A stretch of DNA of 64,000 bases, taken from Pyramidobacter piscolens. Its GTDB lineage: Bacteria > Synergistota > Synergistia > Synergistales > Dethiosulfovibrionaceae. Both the position numbers and the translations under genes were made by a program. The notes below the pieces were generated by a model that was not told where the DNA came from, ran no database searches, and saw only the letters and a list, made by a program, of their open reading frames with translations. Positions 33,713 through 41,512 of this stretch are shown here, piece after piece. The first letter of the stretch is position 1. Each line of letters begins with the position of its first letter. Location: assembly GCA_004558205.1 (NCBI GenBank), contig SFDM01000029.1, positions 1 through 64,000 on the forward strand, in the 5' to 3' direction.

Positions 33713-34810
33713 ATGGAACAGAAAGTCGATGGAATCAACGTACTTAAGTTTGCGGGAGCTTTTATCGCTTTCCTGATCGGCGCAGGGTTCGCCACAGGAC
33801 AGGAAGTGTTTCAATACTTTGCGGCCTACGGCTATGAAGGAATCTGGGTAGCGCTGGGAACCCTTCTGGGGCTGGGCTATGCCGGGGGCGATGTCATCGC
33901 CGTCGGATACAGCGTGAAATTCGACAATACGAACGACATCTATCGTTATTACTGTGGTAAATATATCGGCGGCTTCTATGACTATTTCTCCACGATTTTC
34001 ATCTACATGTCCTACATCGTCATGCTGGCGGGCGCCGGAGCCACAGTGGCGCAGCACTACGGCATGGCTCCTCTGACCGGCGGGCTCATCATGCTGGCGC
34101 TCTCCGTGGGCACGGTCGTTCTCGGCCTAGGCAAGATCGTGGACATCATCGGCTGCCTCGGCCCCTTAATCGTGCTCATCGCCCTGGGCGTTGGCGTGGG
34201 CGCCATTATGATGAACCCCGCGGGGATTTCTGTCGGCGCAGAGCTGACCAAGAATCCGGAATTCCTGAGCACGATTACAAGAGTCGGCAATAACTGGATT
34301 GCCTCAGTCGCTTCTTATGTGGGGTTCTGCATGCTCTGGCTCGCGGCCTTCCTAGCCGCGCTGGGACAGAAGGCCAACAGTACCAAAGAAGCCCTAACGG
34401 GTACGTCTCTGGGCGCGATCGGCTTCACCCTTGGCGCGCTGATCCTCATGCTCGGCTTCCTGGCTCACATGAGCGAAGTATCCACGGCCGATATCCCTTC
34501 GCTGATCATCGCCGCCCAAATCTGGGCGCCCGTGGCTTCGGCGTTCTGTATCATCATCATGGCAGGCATCTACACCACGGCCGTTCCTCTTCTATGGTCC
34601 GTCTCGGCCCGCTACGCTCAGGAGAAGACGCCCAAGTTCTACGCCCTCACAATCGGTCTGGGCATAGTCGCCTGCGTGATCGCTTTCTCGGTCAACTTCA
34701 AGACCATTGTTAACGTGATCTACGGCATCAACGGCTACGTGGGCATCCTCCTGATCGTCTTCATGCTTGCTAAACGCTTCGGCCTCAGCAAGCTCGGAAT
34801 GAACAAATAG
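33713..34810 (+). CDS. YkvI-like APC-superfamily membrane transporter
   Basis: 365 residues, about ten hydrophobic helices, no signal peptide. N-terminal GAFIAFLIGAGFATGQEV is the YkvI/BCCT-like helix 1 with an unwound glycine segment typical of LeuT-fold carriers. 57 nt after grdX and ended by a terminator, so it should be co-transcribed with grdEB and is a candidate importer for the amine substrate. Function not proven for the family. Confidence 0.75.
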   Translation: MEQKVDGINVLKFAGAFIAFLIGAGFATGQEVFQYFAAYGYEGIWVALGTLLGLGYAGGDVIAVGYSVKFDNTNDIYRYYCGKYIGGFYDYFSTIFIYMSYIVMLAGAGATVAQHYGMAPLTGGLIMLALSVGTVVLGLGKIVDIIGCLGPLIVLIALGVGVGAIMMNPAGISVGAELTKNPEFLSTITRVGNNWIASVASYVGFCMLWLAAFLAALGQKANSTKEALTGTSLGAIGFTLGALILMLGFLAHMSEVSTADIPSLIIAAQIWAPVASAFCIIIMAGIYTTAVPLLWSVSARYAQEKTPKFYALTIGLGIVACVIAFSVNFKTIVNVIYGINGYVGILLIVFMLAKRFGLSKLGMNK

Positions 34811-34842
34811 TTTCTGAAACCTTCTGTATTACACACTCCACT

Positions 34843-34888
34843 AAGAAGCCGCGCCGCTCCCTGCCCTGGGGCTGCGCGGCTTCTTTAA
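34843..34888. terminator. Bidirectional terminator after the YkvI-like gene
   Basis: Stem AAGAAGCCGCGC (34843-34854) and GCGCGGCTTCTT (34874-34885); the T-run for the plus strand is short. Shared by two convergent genes. Confidence 0.75.
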
Positions 34889-35562
34889 CTCCAATCTCCT
34901 GCGTTATCCCGTTTCTTCTGCGTAAAAAGCGCGAAGCCTATGGTGCTGAAGGAACACAGAACGACTACCGACCATGTGGGAAGTACCTTTACACATCCGA
35001 GCAATATGACGGCCACGGCTGTCGCAAAAAAGGCATACTTGGGATGCTTCGTGGCAAAGATAGCGAACAAACCGCCAAAGATGGACGGCAACACGTAATT
35101 CAGAGCGGTGAGAAGGATGGGCGGAAACAGGGAGATGACGAAGTTGCCCGCAATCGCCGCAATCGTCGTTACGAAAAGGTTGGTAATGATCGAACCAGCC
35201 ATGCCGAGGGTCGCCACGATCTCGCCCTCGTGAGTCCCCGCGTTGACCTCCAGAACTTCCTGAGCTACGATGGCACAAGGAACTCGCATATTAGCGATAT
35301 TACCTGAGAGGAAGGCCATATAGGTTCCGGCGACGCCTAAAATCGGGAAGTAAGAAATAGGAGTCATAAAGTACTCTACGCCGTAGATAGAAGCGATCAT
35401 AAACCAGGCTGTAAAGATCGTACCGGCCGTCGGCACGGCATCATATGCCCACCAGAGGTACAGCACCGGGAAAAAGCACAGTGGAACTGCGAGCAACAGA
35501 GTCCACATGCCAGCGCGAATGATAGGTCTGGTAAATACGCTGTCATAATTATCCATTTCCAT
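34885..35562 (-). CDS. Small membrane protein, partner of DUF5058-like protein
   Basis: Not recognised by name. 225 residues with about six hydrophobic helices: LLLAVPLCFFPVLYLWW, IFTAWFMIASIYGVEY, a GMAGSIITNLFVTTIAAI stretch and others. Ends with a charged tail (TQKKRDNAGDWS). AGGAGG lies 7 nt before ATG at 35562, inside the end of the preceding gene's 3' region (12-nt gap), so the two are coupled. Likely one half of a two-subunit membrane transporter. Confidence 0.65.
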   Translation of the reverse strand: MEMDNYDSVFTRPIIRAGMWTLLLAVPLCFFPVLYLWWAYDAVPTAGTIFTAWFMIASIYGVEYFMTPISYFPILGVAGTYMAFLSGNIANMRVPCAIVAQEVLEVNAGTHEGEIVATLGMAGSIITNLFVTTIAAIAGNFVISLFPPILLTALNYVLPSIFGGLFAIFATKHPKYAFFATAVAVILLGCVKVLPTWSVVVLCSFSTIGFALFTQKKRDNAGDWS

Positions 35563-35573
35563 GCCGGCGCCTC

Positions 35574-36272
35574 CTAGGATAGGGTAATCACGGCGGCGGC
35601 CATGCCCGCGAGCATAGCGATCCCGAGATTGTATTCGCGAAGCCATTTGGGTGCGAAGCGGATCAGCAGGCACATCGTCACAATGGCTGTAATCACCGCC
35701 GCAAGGTGTGGGGAGGAGCGGAATCCCTGATCGGCAGCCAGGTAACTGGCCGTCCCTAAAACGGCAGCGCCGCAAATTTCTGACATGACGGCAATGTTTC
35801 CACCGGTCAATTTTTTCATGAGTCCGCTCATCTTGTCAGTGAAAAGTCCGCAGAAAACAAGCCAGCCGCATCCATTCAGAGTCATCGTCCACGTCGAAGC
35901 CGCAAACGCTATAAGCCCATATTCAGCCGAGTTCAGCTCTACTCCCATGGCTTTCGCGCCTATGGTGGTCGCCGTCAGTTCCGTCGTGGCGGCCCCTATA
36001 AAGGACAGGCGCAGCCATGTGACAGGGGCCCCAATGACAGCCATCATGCCTATCATGACAATGAAAATGGCAAGCGACGGACCAATGGCGGACATTGCAC
36101 CGACTTTAAAAGCTTTCGTACACTGCTCAGACGTAAGTCCAACTGAAGGCGCGGCAATATAAGCGCGGCGTGAAAACAGCCAGGCCTGCACGCCCACGAT
36201 CAGCACCGCTGGAAGGCACATAAGCCATAAAACTGGACTGTTAGCTATTCGCAAGTAATCCAATGTGGTCAC
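35574..36272 (-). CDS. DUF5058-like membrane protein
   Basis: 232 residues, about six to seven hydrophobic helices. The N-terminus LRIANSPVLWLMCLPAVLIV and the following SRRAYIAAPSVGLTSEQ match my memory of DUF5058 proteins; a profile search would be needed. The helices carry GAATTELTATTIGAKAMG and AASTWTMTLNGCGW, polar stretches that could line a substrate path. Pairs with the gene downstream and sits beside a carbamoylsarcosine hydrolase gene in the same orientation, but a terminator separates them. Confidence 0.6.
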   Translation of the reverse strand: MTTLDYLRIANSPVLWLMCLPAVLIVGVQAWLFSRRAYIAAPSVGLTSEQCTKAFKVGAMSAIGPSLAIFIVMIGMMAVIGAPVTWLRLSFIGAATTELTATTIGAKAMGVELNSAEYGLIAFAASTWTMTLNGCGWLVFCGLFTDKMSGLMKKLTGGNIAVMSEICGAAVLGTASYLAADQGFRSSPHLAAVITAIVTMCLLIRFAPKWLREYNLGIAMLAGMAAAVITLS

Positions 36273-36316
36273 CTTCTTCTTAAGTTCGGGCAGGCATCGT
36301 TATGCCTGTTTTTTCC

Positions 36317-36358
36317 AAAAAAGGCAGGCGGCACAAAACTTGGAAGAATCCGCCCGCC
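36317..36358 (-). terminator. Terminator of the carbamoylsarcosine hydrolase gene
   Basis: Minus strand GGCGGGCGG (36358-36350) pairs with CCGCCTGCC (36331-36323) with one mismatch, followed by a run of T (36322-36317). Confidence 0.65.
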
Positions 36359-36397
36359 CTTCTGGACAATCTATACTACAGCTACGCTGCTCTGGAT

Positions 36398-37132
36398 CTA
36401 CTTATCGTAGAGACGCTCGTGCTTGCGATATACAGAGGGGTCGATGCCTTCAAGGTATTTGACGACTTCATCGACCGGCACCACGTCGGCAAACTTGGCT
36501 TCCATGTCAAAAAGGTTCCACTCAATGACACCGGGGACTCGATCGCCAACAGTTCCTTCGGGGACGATGGTCTTGAAGCCGTACCCTGTGGAGTCCATGA
36601 CGGTGTGGCGCACGCAGGCGCAGGATGTAGCCCCCATCACGATGACCGTATCGACGCCAAGGAAGTTAAGGGTCTGCGCGAGATGGGTGCCAAAGAAGTT
36701 CGACGCGTATTTCTTGTGGATCACGGGCTCTTCAGGGCGCGGCTTAAGCTTGGGATCGATCTGCATCCAGTCGGAGTCGATATCGAGGGCGCTCATGGGG
36801 ATCTTTTCATCCCAGCGGGGAAGGTCCCACTGTTGTTTGCCTACGTACCCCGTCGTGGTGTGGAAAATGGGAACGCCCGATTTTCTGCCGGCTTCAAGGA
36901 CTTTCAGAGCTTCCGCGCAAACTTCCACCGAGTGGTCGCAGGTAAAAGGATGGCCCTCGCTCATCCACGCCTTGGCCATATCCACGGTGGTGATGGCGGG
37001 AGCCTTGCCGTACCCCATTTTTCTCATGAATCCTCGTTCTTTGTAGATCTTTCTGGCCTCTGCGAAGGCTTCCTTCAGCAGAGCTTCGTTAAAGCCGTAA
37101 TTGTCGATAAATTTGTAATCTTTATTTTCCAT
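36398..37132 (-). CDS. N-carbamoylsarcosine amidohydrolase
   Basis: Isochorismatase-fold cysteine hydrolase that splits N-carbamoylsarcosine into sarcosine, CO2 and NH3. 244 residues from ATG 37132, preceded at 7 nt by GGAAGGG. The catalytic triad fits the Arthrobacter enzyme: Asp51 in TTVDMAKAW, Lys140/141 in VIHKKYASNF, and Cys173 in MGATSCACVRHTVMD. Extended similarity (GTVGDRVPGVIEWNLFDME) goes beyond the general family. Divergent from a new HTH regulator. Sarcosine made here is the expected substrate of a sarcosine-type GrdB. Family members on other carbamoyl compounds exist, so specificity is probable rather than certain. Confidence 0.85.
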   Translation of the reverse strand: MENKDYKFIDNYGFNEALLKEAFAEARKIYKERGFMRKMGYGKAPAITTVDMAKAWMSEGHPFTCDHSVEVCAEALKVLEAGRKSGVPIFHTTTGYVGKQQWDLPRWDEKIPMSALDIDSDWMQIDPKLKPRPEEPVIHKKYASNFFGTHLAQTLNFLGVDTVIVMGATSCACVRHTVMDSTGYGFKTIVPEGTVGDRVPGVIEWNLFDMEAKFADVVPVDEVVKYLEGIDPSVYRKHERLYDK

Positions 37133-37328
37133 GATGATACCCTTCCCTTCCGTCTCTGTCATATAAAGTATTATTTTCTTACGTCTCACTCACGATGATC
37201 GTCAACCTGCTCCGGATACAGGCCAACTTAGCTATGCAGGACTCCCGAAAAAAGATATCCCCTTTGGGAATTGTGCACTCGTCCCAAGGAATCTGGTCAT
37301 TTGACGTCTTTTTTCCGTCCTTGAAAAG

Positions 37329-37357
37329 AGTATAGTAAAAATCACCTTGCTTGTAAA
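37329..37357 (-). promoter_or_regulatory. Promoter of the carbamoylsarcosine hydrolase gene
   Basis: Minus strand TTTACA (37357-37352), 17-bp spacer, TATACT (37334-37329). Gives a leader of nearly 190 nt before ATG 37132. Confidence 0.65.
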
Positions 37358-37372
37358 TATGTAGTCAAATAG

Positions 37373-37396
37373 TTGTCATGCTTTGTACTATGACAA
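37373..37396. promoter_or_regulatory. Inverted repeat operator candidate
   Basis: TTGTCAT (37373-37379) and ATGACAA (37390-37396) with a 10-bp spacer, 15 bp upstream of the -35 of the carbamoylsarcosine hydrolase promoter. The place suits an activator; it is also upstream of the regulator gene itself. Confidence 0.5.
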
Positions 37397-37516
37397 AACA
37401 TGACAGAAGAAATAATTTTATCTCCGATAAATTACAAACTTGTGCAGCATAATACACTTAGAGATGAAGGAGATAACGGTTTTCAAAAACTGTTTTCAGG
37501 AAAAGGAGCGATAAAA

Positions 37517-39034
37517 TTGAAGCCCGTAACAGCCGCTGCTCATAAAACGCTGTCTAGCCTGGGATACCTTCTGGAACGCCTTGGAATTTCCTCGGCAGAA
37601 TTGGCGCGAGAACTGCACATTGACGCAAGTCTAGTAAGTAAATGGAAGAGCGGAGCCCGTCCGCTCAGCCGGCGTTCTCCATATTTTCACAAGGTTGTGC
37701 AGTTTTTCTGCGCTTTTAAAAGAGAGAATAGCGGCGATCTTTTGCTTTCAGCTCTTCAGGAAATAGCTCCTCTCACCCCCTTTTCAGATAAGAGACAGCA
37801 AGCAAGATTGTTGGAAAAGATTCTCGAAGAGGATCGCGCCTATTTATCTGAAAGGCTGAAGAATGGTCGCGCAAAGAGCCATGTCGAAGTGGCGCTTTAC
37901 GATAAAAACCAGGGCCGGCGCGATGCCATGACGGAGCTTCTGGACATCGCCGAGACCATGGACAAGCCCGGCACCCTGATCTTCGTTGAGGCGGAACAGT
38001 TTTCATGGCTTCTCGAGGATAGTGAATACTGCTCTGAGTGGTGCCGCAGAGTTTATGAGCTGCTTGAAAAAGGTTTTGCAGCCACAGTAGCCCTTCATTT
38101 TACGCTTCATAAGGACGTTTTCTCCCAATTTTTCGTGAAGTGCAGTCCCCTTCTCTTTCACAGAAACATTGAATGGTACTGCCATGAATTTTATGATGAA
38201 GACGTATACTGGTTCTCCTTCGCCATCCTGGAACATTCCATGTCGATCATGGGGATGTCCATGGCGGCTCATCAATGCACTTCCGCGGTCTTCACCGACA
38301 GCTATTCCGTTCAGCAGCACAAAAACGTCGCTTCTATGGTCATTCGCAGCTGCCGCAAAATTTTCAGGAACTTCTCGGCGATAGAAGTCCAGGATTTTCT
38401 TAAACTTTTTGAGCGATGGACTCCTGTAGGAGACGTCATTTACTCCTTTTTACCAGTGCCTGCTATGATTTGTGCAAGAAAAGAACTGCTGCTTGAAATA
38501 CTTCAAAGTAATAAAGTGGATGACGTTGTTCTCACTCGGTGCATGGAATTGAATGCGGCTTTAAGGAAAATGCTTGCCAATCATATACAAAGCGGCAACG
38601 TCACAGCCTTCTGGGAGATCTTTCAGATTGAGGAGATGGATCGGCGAATCAGCGAGCCTTTTATCAGCTGCAGTTTAAGCCTCCTGGGAGCCGAAAAGAT
38701 TATCGTCAGCAGAAAGCAGTATGCTCAGGCGCTTCTCGACGTGATAACACAGATGAAGAGCCATCCCTGGTTCAAAGTCGCTCTGGTTTCAGAAAAGACC
38801 CAGCTGCTTCCAAAGCTGAACTGCTGGTGCATGAGATCCTGCTGGACTGTACAGATGGATGAGCAGGGGCTTCGCTTCTGTGATGAAGCGACGTTCTCCT
38901 CCGCCGCATCAGCGGCTTTAGAGATCTCTTTGCGGAAAATTCCTGCGGAGTATAAAGATAAAAATAGCGTAATAGCAATGCTGGCAAAGATGATCCATCG
39001 GCTTGAATGCGATCTGCCCGTAAAGCATCTCTAA
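37517..39034 (+). CDS. Large HTH regulator of unknown family
   Basis: 505 residues, not recognised beyond its N-terminus. Residues about 8-50 form an XRE-like helix-turn-helix: LLERLGISSAELARELHIDA followed by SLVSKWKSGARPLS. The remaining 430 residues have no motif I know; they are Cys- and aromatic-rich with patches such as SEWCRRVYELLEKGF and HQCTSAVFTDSYS, probably a sensor. Start: AAAAGGAG (37501-37508) lies 8 nt before TTG at 37517; the ATG at 37400 lacks a ribosome site. AT-richer than its neighbours. Divergent from the carbamoylsarcosine hydrolase gene with an inverted repeat between them, so it likely controls that gene. Confidence 0.75.
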   Translation: MKPVTAAAHKTLSSLGYLLERLGISSAELARELHIDASLVSKWKSGARPLSRRSPYFHKVVQFFCAFKRENSGDLLLSALQEIAPLTPFSDKRQQARLLEKILEEDRAYLSERLKNGRAKSHVEVALYDKNQGRRDAMTELLDIAETMDKPGTLIFVEAEQFSWLLEDSEYCSEWCRRVYELLEKGFAATVALHFTLHKDVFSQFFVKCSPLLFHRNIEWYCHEFYDEDVYWFSFAILEHSMSIMGMSMAAHQCTSAVFTDSYSVQQHKNVASMVIRSCRKIFRNFSAIEVQDFLKLFERWTPVGDVIYSFLPVPAMICARKELLLEILQSNKVDDVVLTRCMELNAALRKMLANHIQSGNVTAFWEIFQIEEMDRRISEPFISCSLSLLGAEKIIVSRKQYAQALLDVITQMKSHPWFKVALVSEKTQLLPKLNCWCMRSCWTVQMDEQGLRFCDEATFSSAASAALEISLRKIPAEYKDKNSVIAMLAKMIHRLECDLPVKHL

Positions 39035-39211
39035 AGAGAGTCTTGTTTTATCCCTCTTTTCGAAACGCTACTTAAATCTCATATTCCCCAAAAGCGCTTT
39101 ATGCTATTTTTCGGCCGAGCGTTTCAATGGATTTTCTGAGCCGCATCAAAGATACCCAATTGCTTAGGTTGCTCTTTTACAGGATATTCGACGTTCCAAT
39201 TGCGAATCAGT

Positions 39212-39275
39212 GTTACTTTGCGCTCCTTGAGTGACCTCAGCGCCTTTCCTATTCCAATCTTTTGACTCGGCTTTT
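39212..39275. repeat. Degenerate GCAAAGG-family remnant
   Basis: Only the right half is recognisable: TTACTTTGCGCTCCTTGAG, GCGCCTTTCC, then AATCTTTTGACTCGGCTTTT. The rest of the 437-bp gap 39035-39471 shows nothing else except a terminator at its end. Confidence 0.5.
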
Positions 39276-39428
39276 CATACTAATTATCAATAGAACAGCT
39301 GAACTTAACGTCCGGGGCCGGCCCGAGGGGCCATGCAGTCGCTAAAGACTATCTCGGCCTGTTCGGCCTGCCTATATAGTATCAGAATGAGAAACGACAA
39401 TTTTCCGAGCGCCTCATTTATTTCTATA

Positions 39429-39474
39429 TAAAAAAACGCCGCACAGTTCCCTTCGGATGTGCGGCGTTTTTTTA
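39429..39474. terminator. Terminator downstream of divIC
   Basis: 14-bp perfect stem AAAAAACGCCGCAC (39431-39444) and GTGCGGCGTTTTTT (39459-39472); A- and T-runs on both flanks. Ends the minus-strand secA-divIC operon. Confidence 0.9.
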
Positions 39475-39765
39475 TTTTTCGCGATCCTGGCTGAGGGGGG
39501 TCTCGACCCTGTAGATTTCTTCGCCGGGAAGGGCCATGTTCAGCTTTTCCCGCGCGATCCATGCTTGTCCTTCCTCAGTTTTGAAGAAGTCTACGCGGTC
39601 GCGCATCCTCTCGACCTGTTTTTGGGCTTTTTCAAGCTGCGCCAGCTGTTCTTCTCTGAATTTTACCAGCTGATCCTGCCGGCGAAACTCGTTGTACATG
39701 GACGTGATCAACATCGCAAAAGCCACGGTGGCGACGGCCCAGAAGACAACCCAGCGCAGTCTCAC
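39472..39765 (-). CDS. FtsB/DivIC-type septum formation initiator
   Basis: 97-residue bitopic membrane protein of the divisome. One N-terminal transmembrane helix (VVFWAVATVAFAMLITSMY), then a coiled coil (EEQLAQLEKAQKQVERMRD), then the short conserved end IAREKLNMALPGEE, typical of FtsB/DivIC, which bridges FtsL and FtsQ. Starts 2 nt after argS. Which of FtsB or DivIC is only naming. Confidence 0.82.
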   Translation of the reverse strand: MRLRWVVFWAVATVAFAMLITSMYNEFRRQDQLVKFREEQLAQLEKAQKQVERMRDRVDFFKTEEGQAWIAREKLNMALPGEEIYRVETPLSQDREK

Positions 39766-39767
39766 GG

Positions 39768-41441
39768 CTACATCCTCTCGGGCGCGTGAATGCCCAGCAG
39801 GCGCAGGGCGTTCGCCAGCACGACCCTGGCGGCTTCGACCATCAGGATGTGGGAGCTTTGAAGCGCTCCCGTCTCTTCAAGGATTCTGCCGCTGTTGTAA
39901 TAGGAGTGGAAGTCGCCCGCCAACTCATGGATGTAGGCCACGATCCTGTGAGGCTCCAGGCCCTCGGCGGCGCGCGCCACCTCTTCGGGGAACTGGGCGA
40001 TCTTCGCGAAAAGGCGTTTTTCCTCGGCGCCCGCCATCAGCTCGGCGTCGAAGGCGGAGAGGTCAGGCATGGCGATGCCCTTTTCCCGCATCTTCCTGAG
40101 AATGCTGTTGACGCGGGCGTTGGCGTACTGCACGTAGTAGACGGGGTTGTCCGCGGACTCGCGCTTGGCCAGTTCCAGGTCGAAATCAAGGTGGCTGTCG
40201 CTGCGGCGCATCACAAAGTAGTAGCGCGTGGCGTCGACGCCCACTTCGTCCACCACGTCTTTCAGCGTCACGAACTGGCCGGAACGGGTCGACATGGCGA
40301 CCTGCTCGCCGTCGCGCAGCAGGTTGACGAACTGGATCAGCAGGATGCTGAAATCGTCGGGATCGTTGCCCATGGCCTCCACGGCGGCCTTCATGCGCGG
40401 CACGTAGCCGTGATGGTCGGCGCCCCACACGTCGACCACGCGCTTGAATCCGCGGTCAAACTTTTCCTTGTGGTAGGCGATATCCGACGCGAAGTAGGTG
40501 GGCACGCCGTTGGAACGGAAGAGCACACGGTCCTTGTCGTCGCCGTACTCGGAGGAACGGAACCACACCGCGCCGTCCTGATCGTAGATGTGTCCGCGCT
40601 CTCTGAGAGTCTGGGCCGCCGCGGGGACCAGTCCGCGGTCGTAGAGGGTCTTCTCGGAGAAGAACTTGTCGAAGCGGACGCCGAAGTTCTCAAGGTCTTT
40701 CTGGATGTCCTTCAGGATGCGTCCCGAAGAGTAGGTTTTGAAGAAGGGCAGGCTCTGGTCCAGAGGCTGGTCGAGGAACTCCTTCCCGTGAGCGTCGATC
40801 ACTTCCTGGGCGATGTCGTAGATGTAGTGCCCCTTGTAGGAGTCCTCGGGGAAGGGCGCTTTCTCGGGCTGCCCCAAAAGCTCAAAGTAACGCGACTGGG
40901 TCGAGCGCCCCAGGATGTTCATCTGAAGCCCCGCGTCGTTGACGTAGTATTCCTTCTCCACTTCCCAACCCGCGAAGGCCAGGATGTTGCCCGTGATGTC
41001 GCCGACGGCGGCGCCGCGTCCGTGCCCCACGTGAAGGGGCCCCGTGGGGTTGGCGCTGACGAACTCGACCTGGGCTTTGCGTCCCTGGCCCAGGTTCACG
41101 CGCCCGTAGTTTTCGCCCGCGGAGAGGACGGCCTTCAGGAGGTCGCCCATCCAGAGGTTGGAGAGGTAGAAGTTGATGAACCCGGGACCGGCCACTTCGA
41201 CCTTTTTAACGTGCTTGTCCTGGCCGATGCGGCGCACAATTTCGTCGGCCAGCTCGCGAGGTTTGCAGCCCAGGAGCTTACAGTTCTGCATTGCCGCGTT
41301 GGTCGCCCAGTCGCCGTGATCCTCCTGCTTGGGACGTTCGAAATGGACCTCCGGGATTGGCGCGTCCACGCCCTTTTCCTTTGCGATTGCCTCCAGTGCT
41401 CCCGTTACCAGGGCCTTCAGCGCTGCTGTGTTATCTGCCAT
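39768..41441 (-). CDS. argS: Arginyl-tRNA synthetase
   Basis: 557 residues, class I synthetase. N-terminal Add-1 tRNA-recognition domain; HIGH-type motif in ANPTGPLHVGHGRG; WGADHHGYVPRMKA; MSTRSGQFV in place of KMSKS, as often in ArgRS; C-terminal helical anticodon domain ending in LLGIHAPERM. In operon between the 610-residue periplasmic protein gene and divIC. Confidence 0.95.
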   Translation of the reverse strand: MADNTAALKALVTGALEAIAKEKGVDAPIPEVHFERPKQEDHGDWATNAAMQNCKLLGCKPRELADEIVRRIGQDKHVKKVEVAGPGFINFYLSNLWMGDLLKAVLSAGENYGRVNLGQGRKAQVEFVSANPTGPLHVGHGRGAAVGDITGNILAFAGWEVEKEYYVNDAGLQMNILGRSTQSRYFELLGQPEKAPFPEDSYKGHYIYDIAQEVIDAHGKEFLDQPLDQSLPFFKTYSSGRILKDIQKDLENFGVRFDKFFSEKTLYDRGLVPAAAQTLRERGHIYDQDGAVWFRSSEYGDDKDRVLFRSNGVPTYFASDIAYHKEKFDRGFKRVVDVWGADHHGYVPRMKAAVEAMGNDPDDFSILLIQFVNLLRDGEQVAMSTRSGQFVTLKDVVDEVGVDATRYYFVMRRSDSHLDFDLELAKRESADNPVYYVQYANARVNSILRKMREKGIAMPDLSAFDAELMAGAEEKRLFAKIAQFPEEVARAAEGLEPHRIVAYIHELAGDFHSYYNSGRILEETGALQSSHILMVEAARVVLANALRLLGIHAPERM

Positions 41442-41512
41442 GTTTATTCGTGCTCCATTCTATCTGCAAGATCTCTATCCATTGAAGCAGGCGTTCGTTT
41501 TACCGGCGGGCG

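Noticed and set aside
36291..36314. Hairpin CAGGCAT-CGTT-ATGCCTG with T-run on the plus strand
   Set aside because: Terminator-shaped, but no plus-strand gene ends there; the minus-strand hairpin at 36317-36358 explains termination after the hydrolase.
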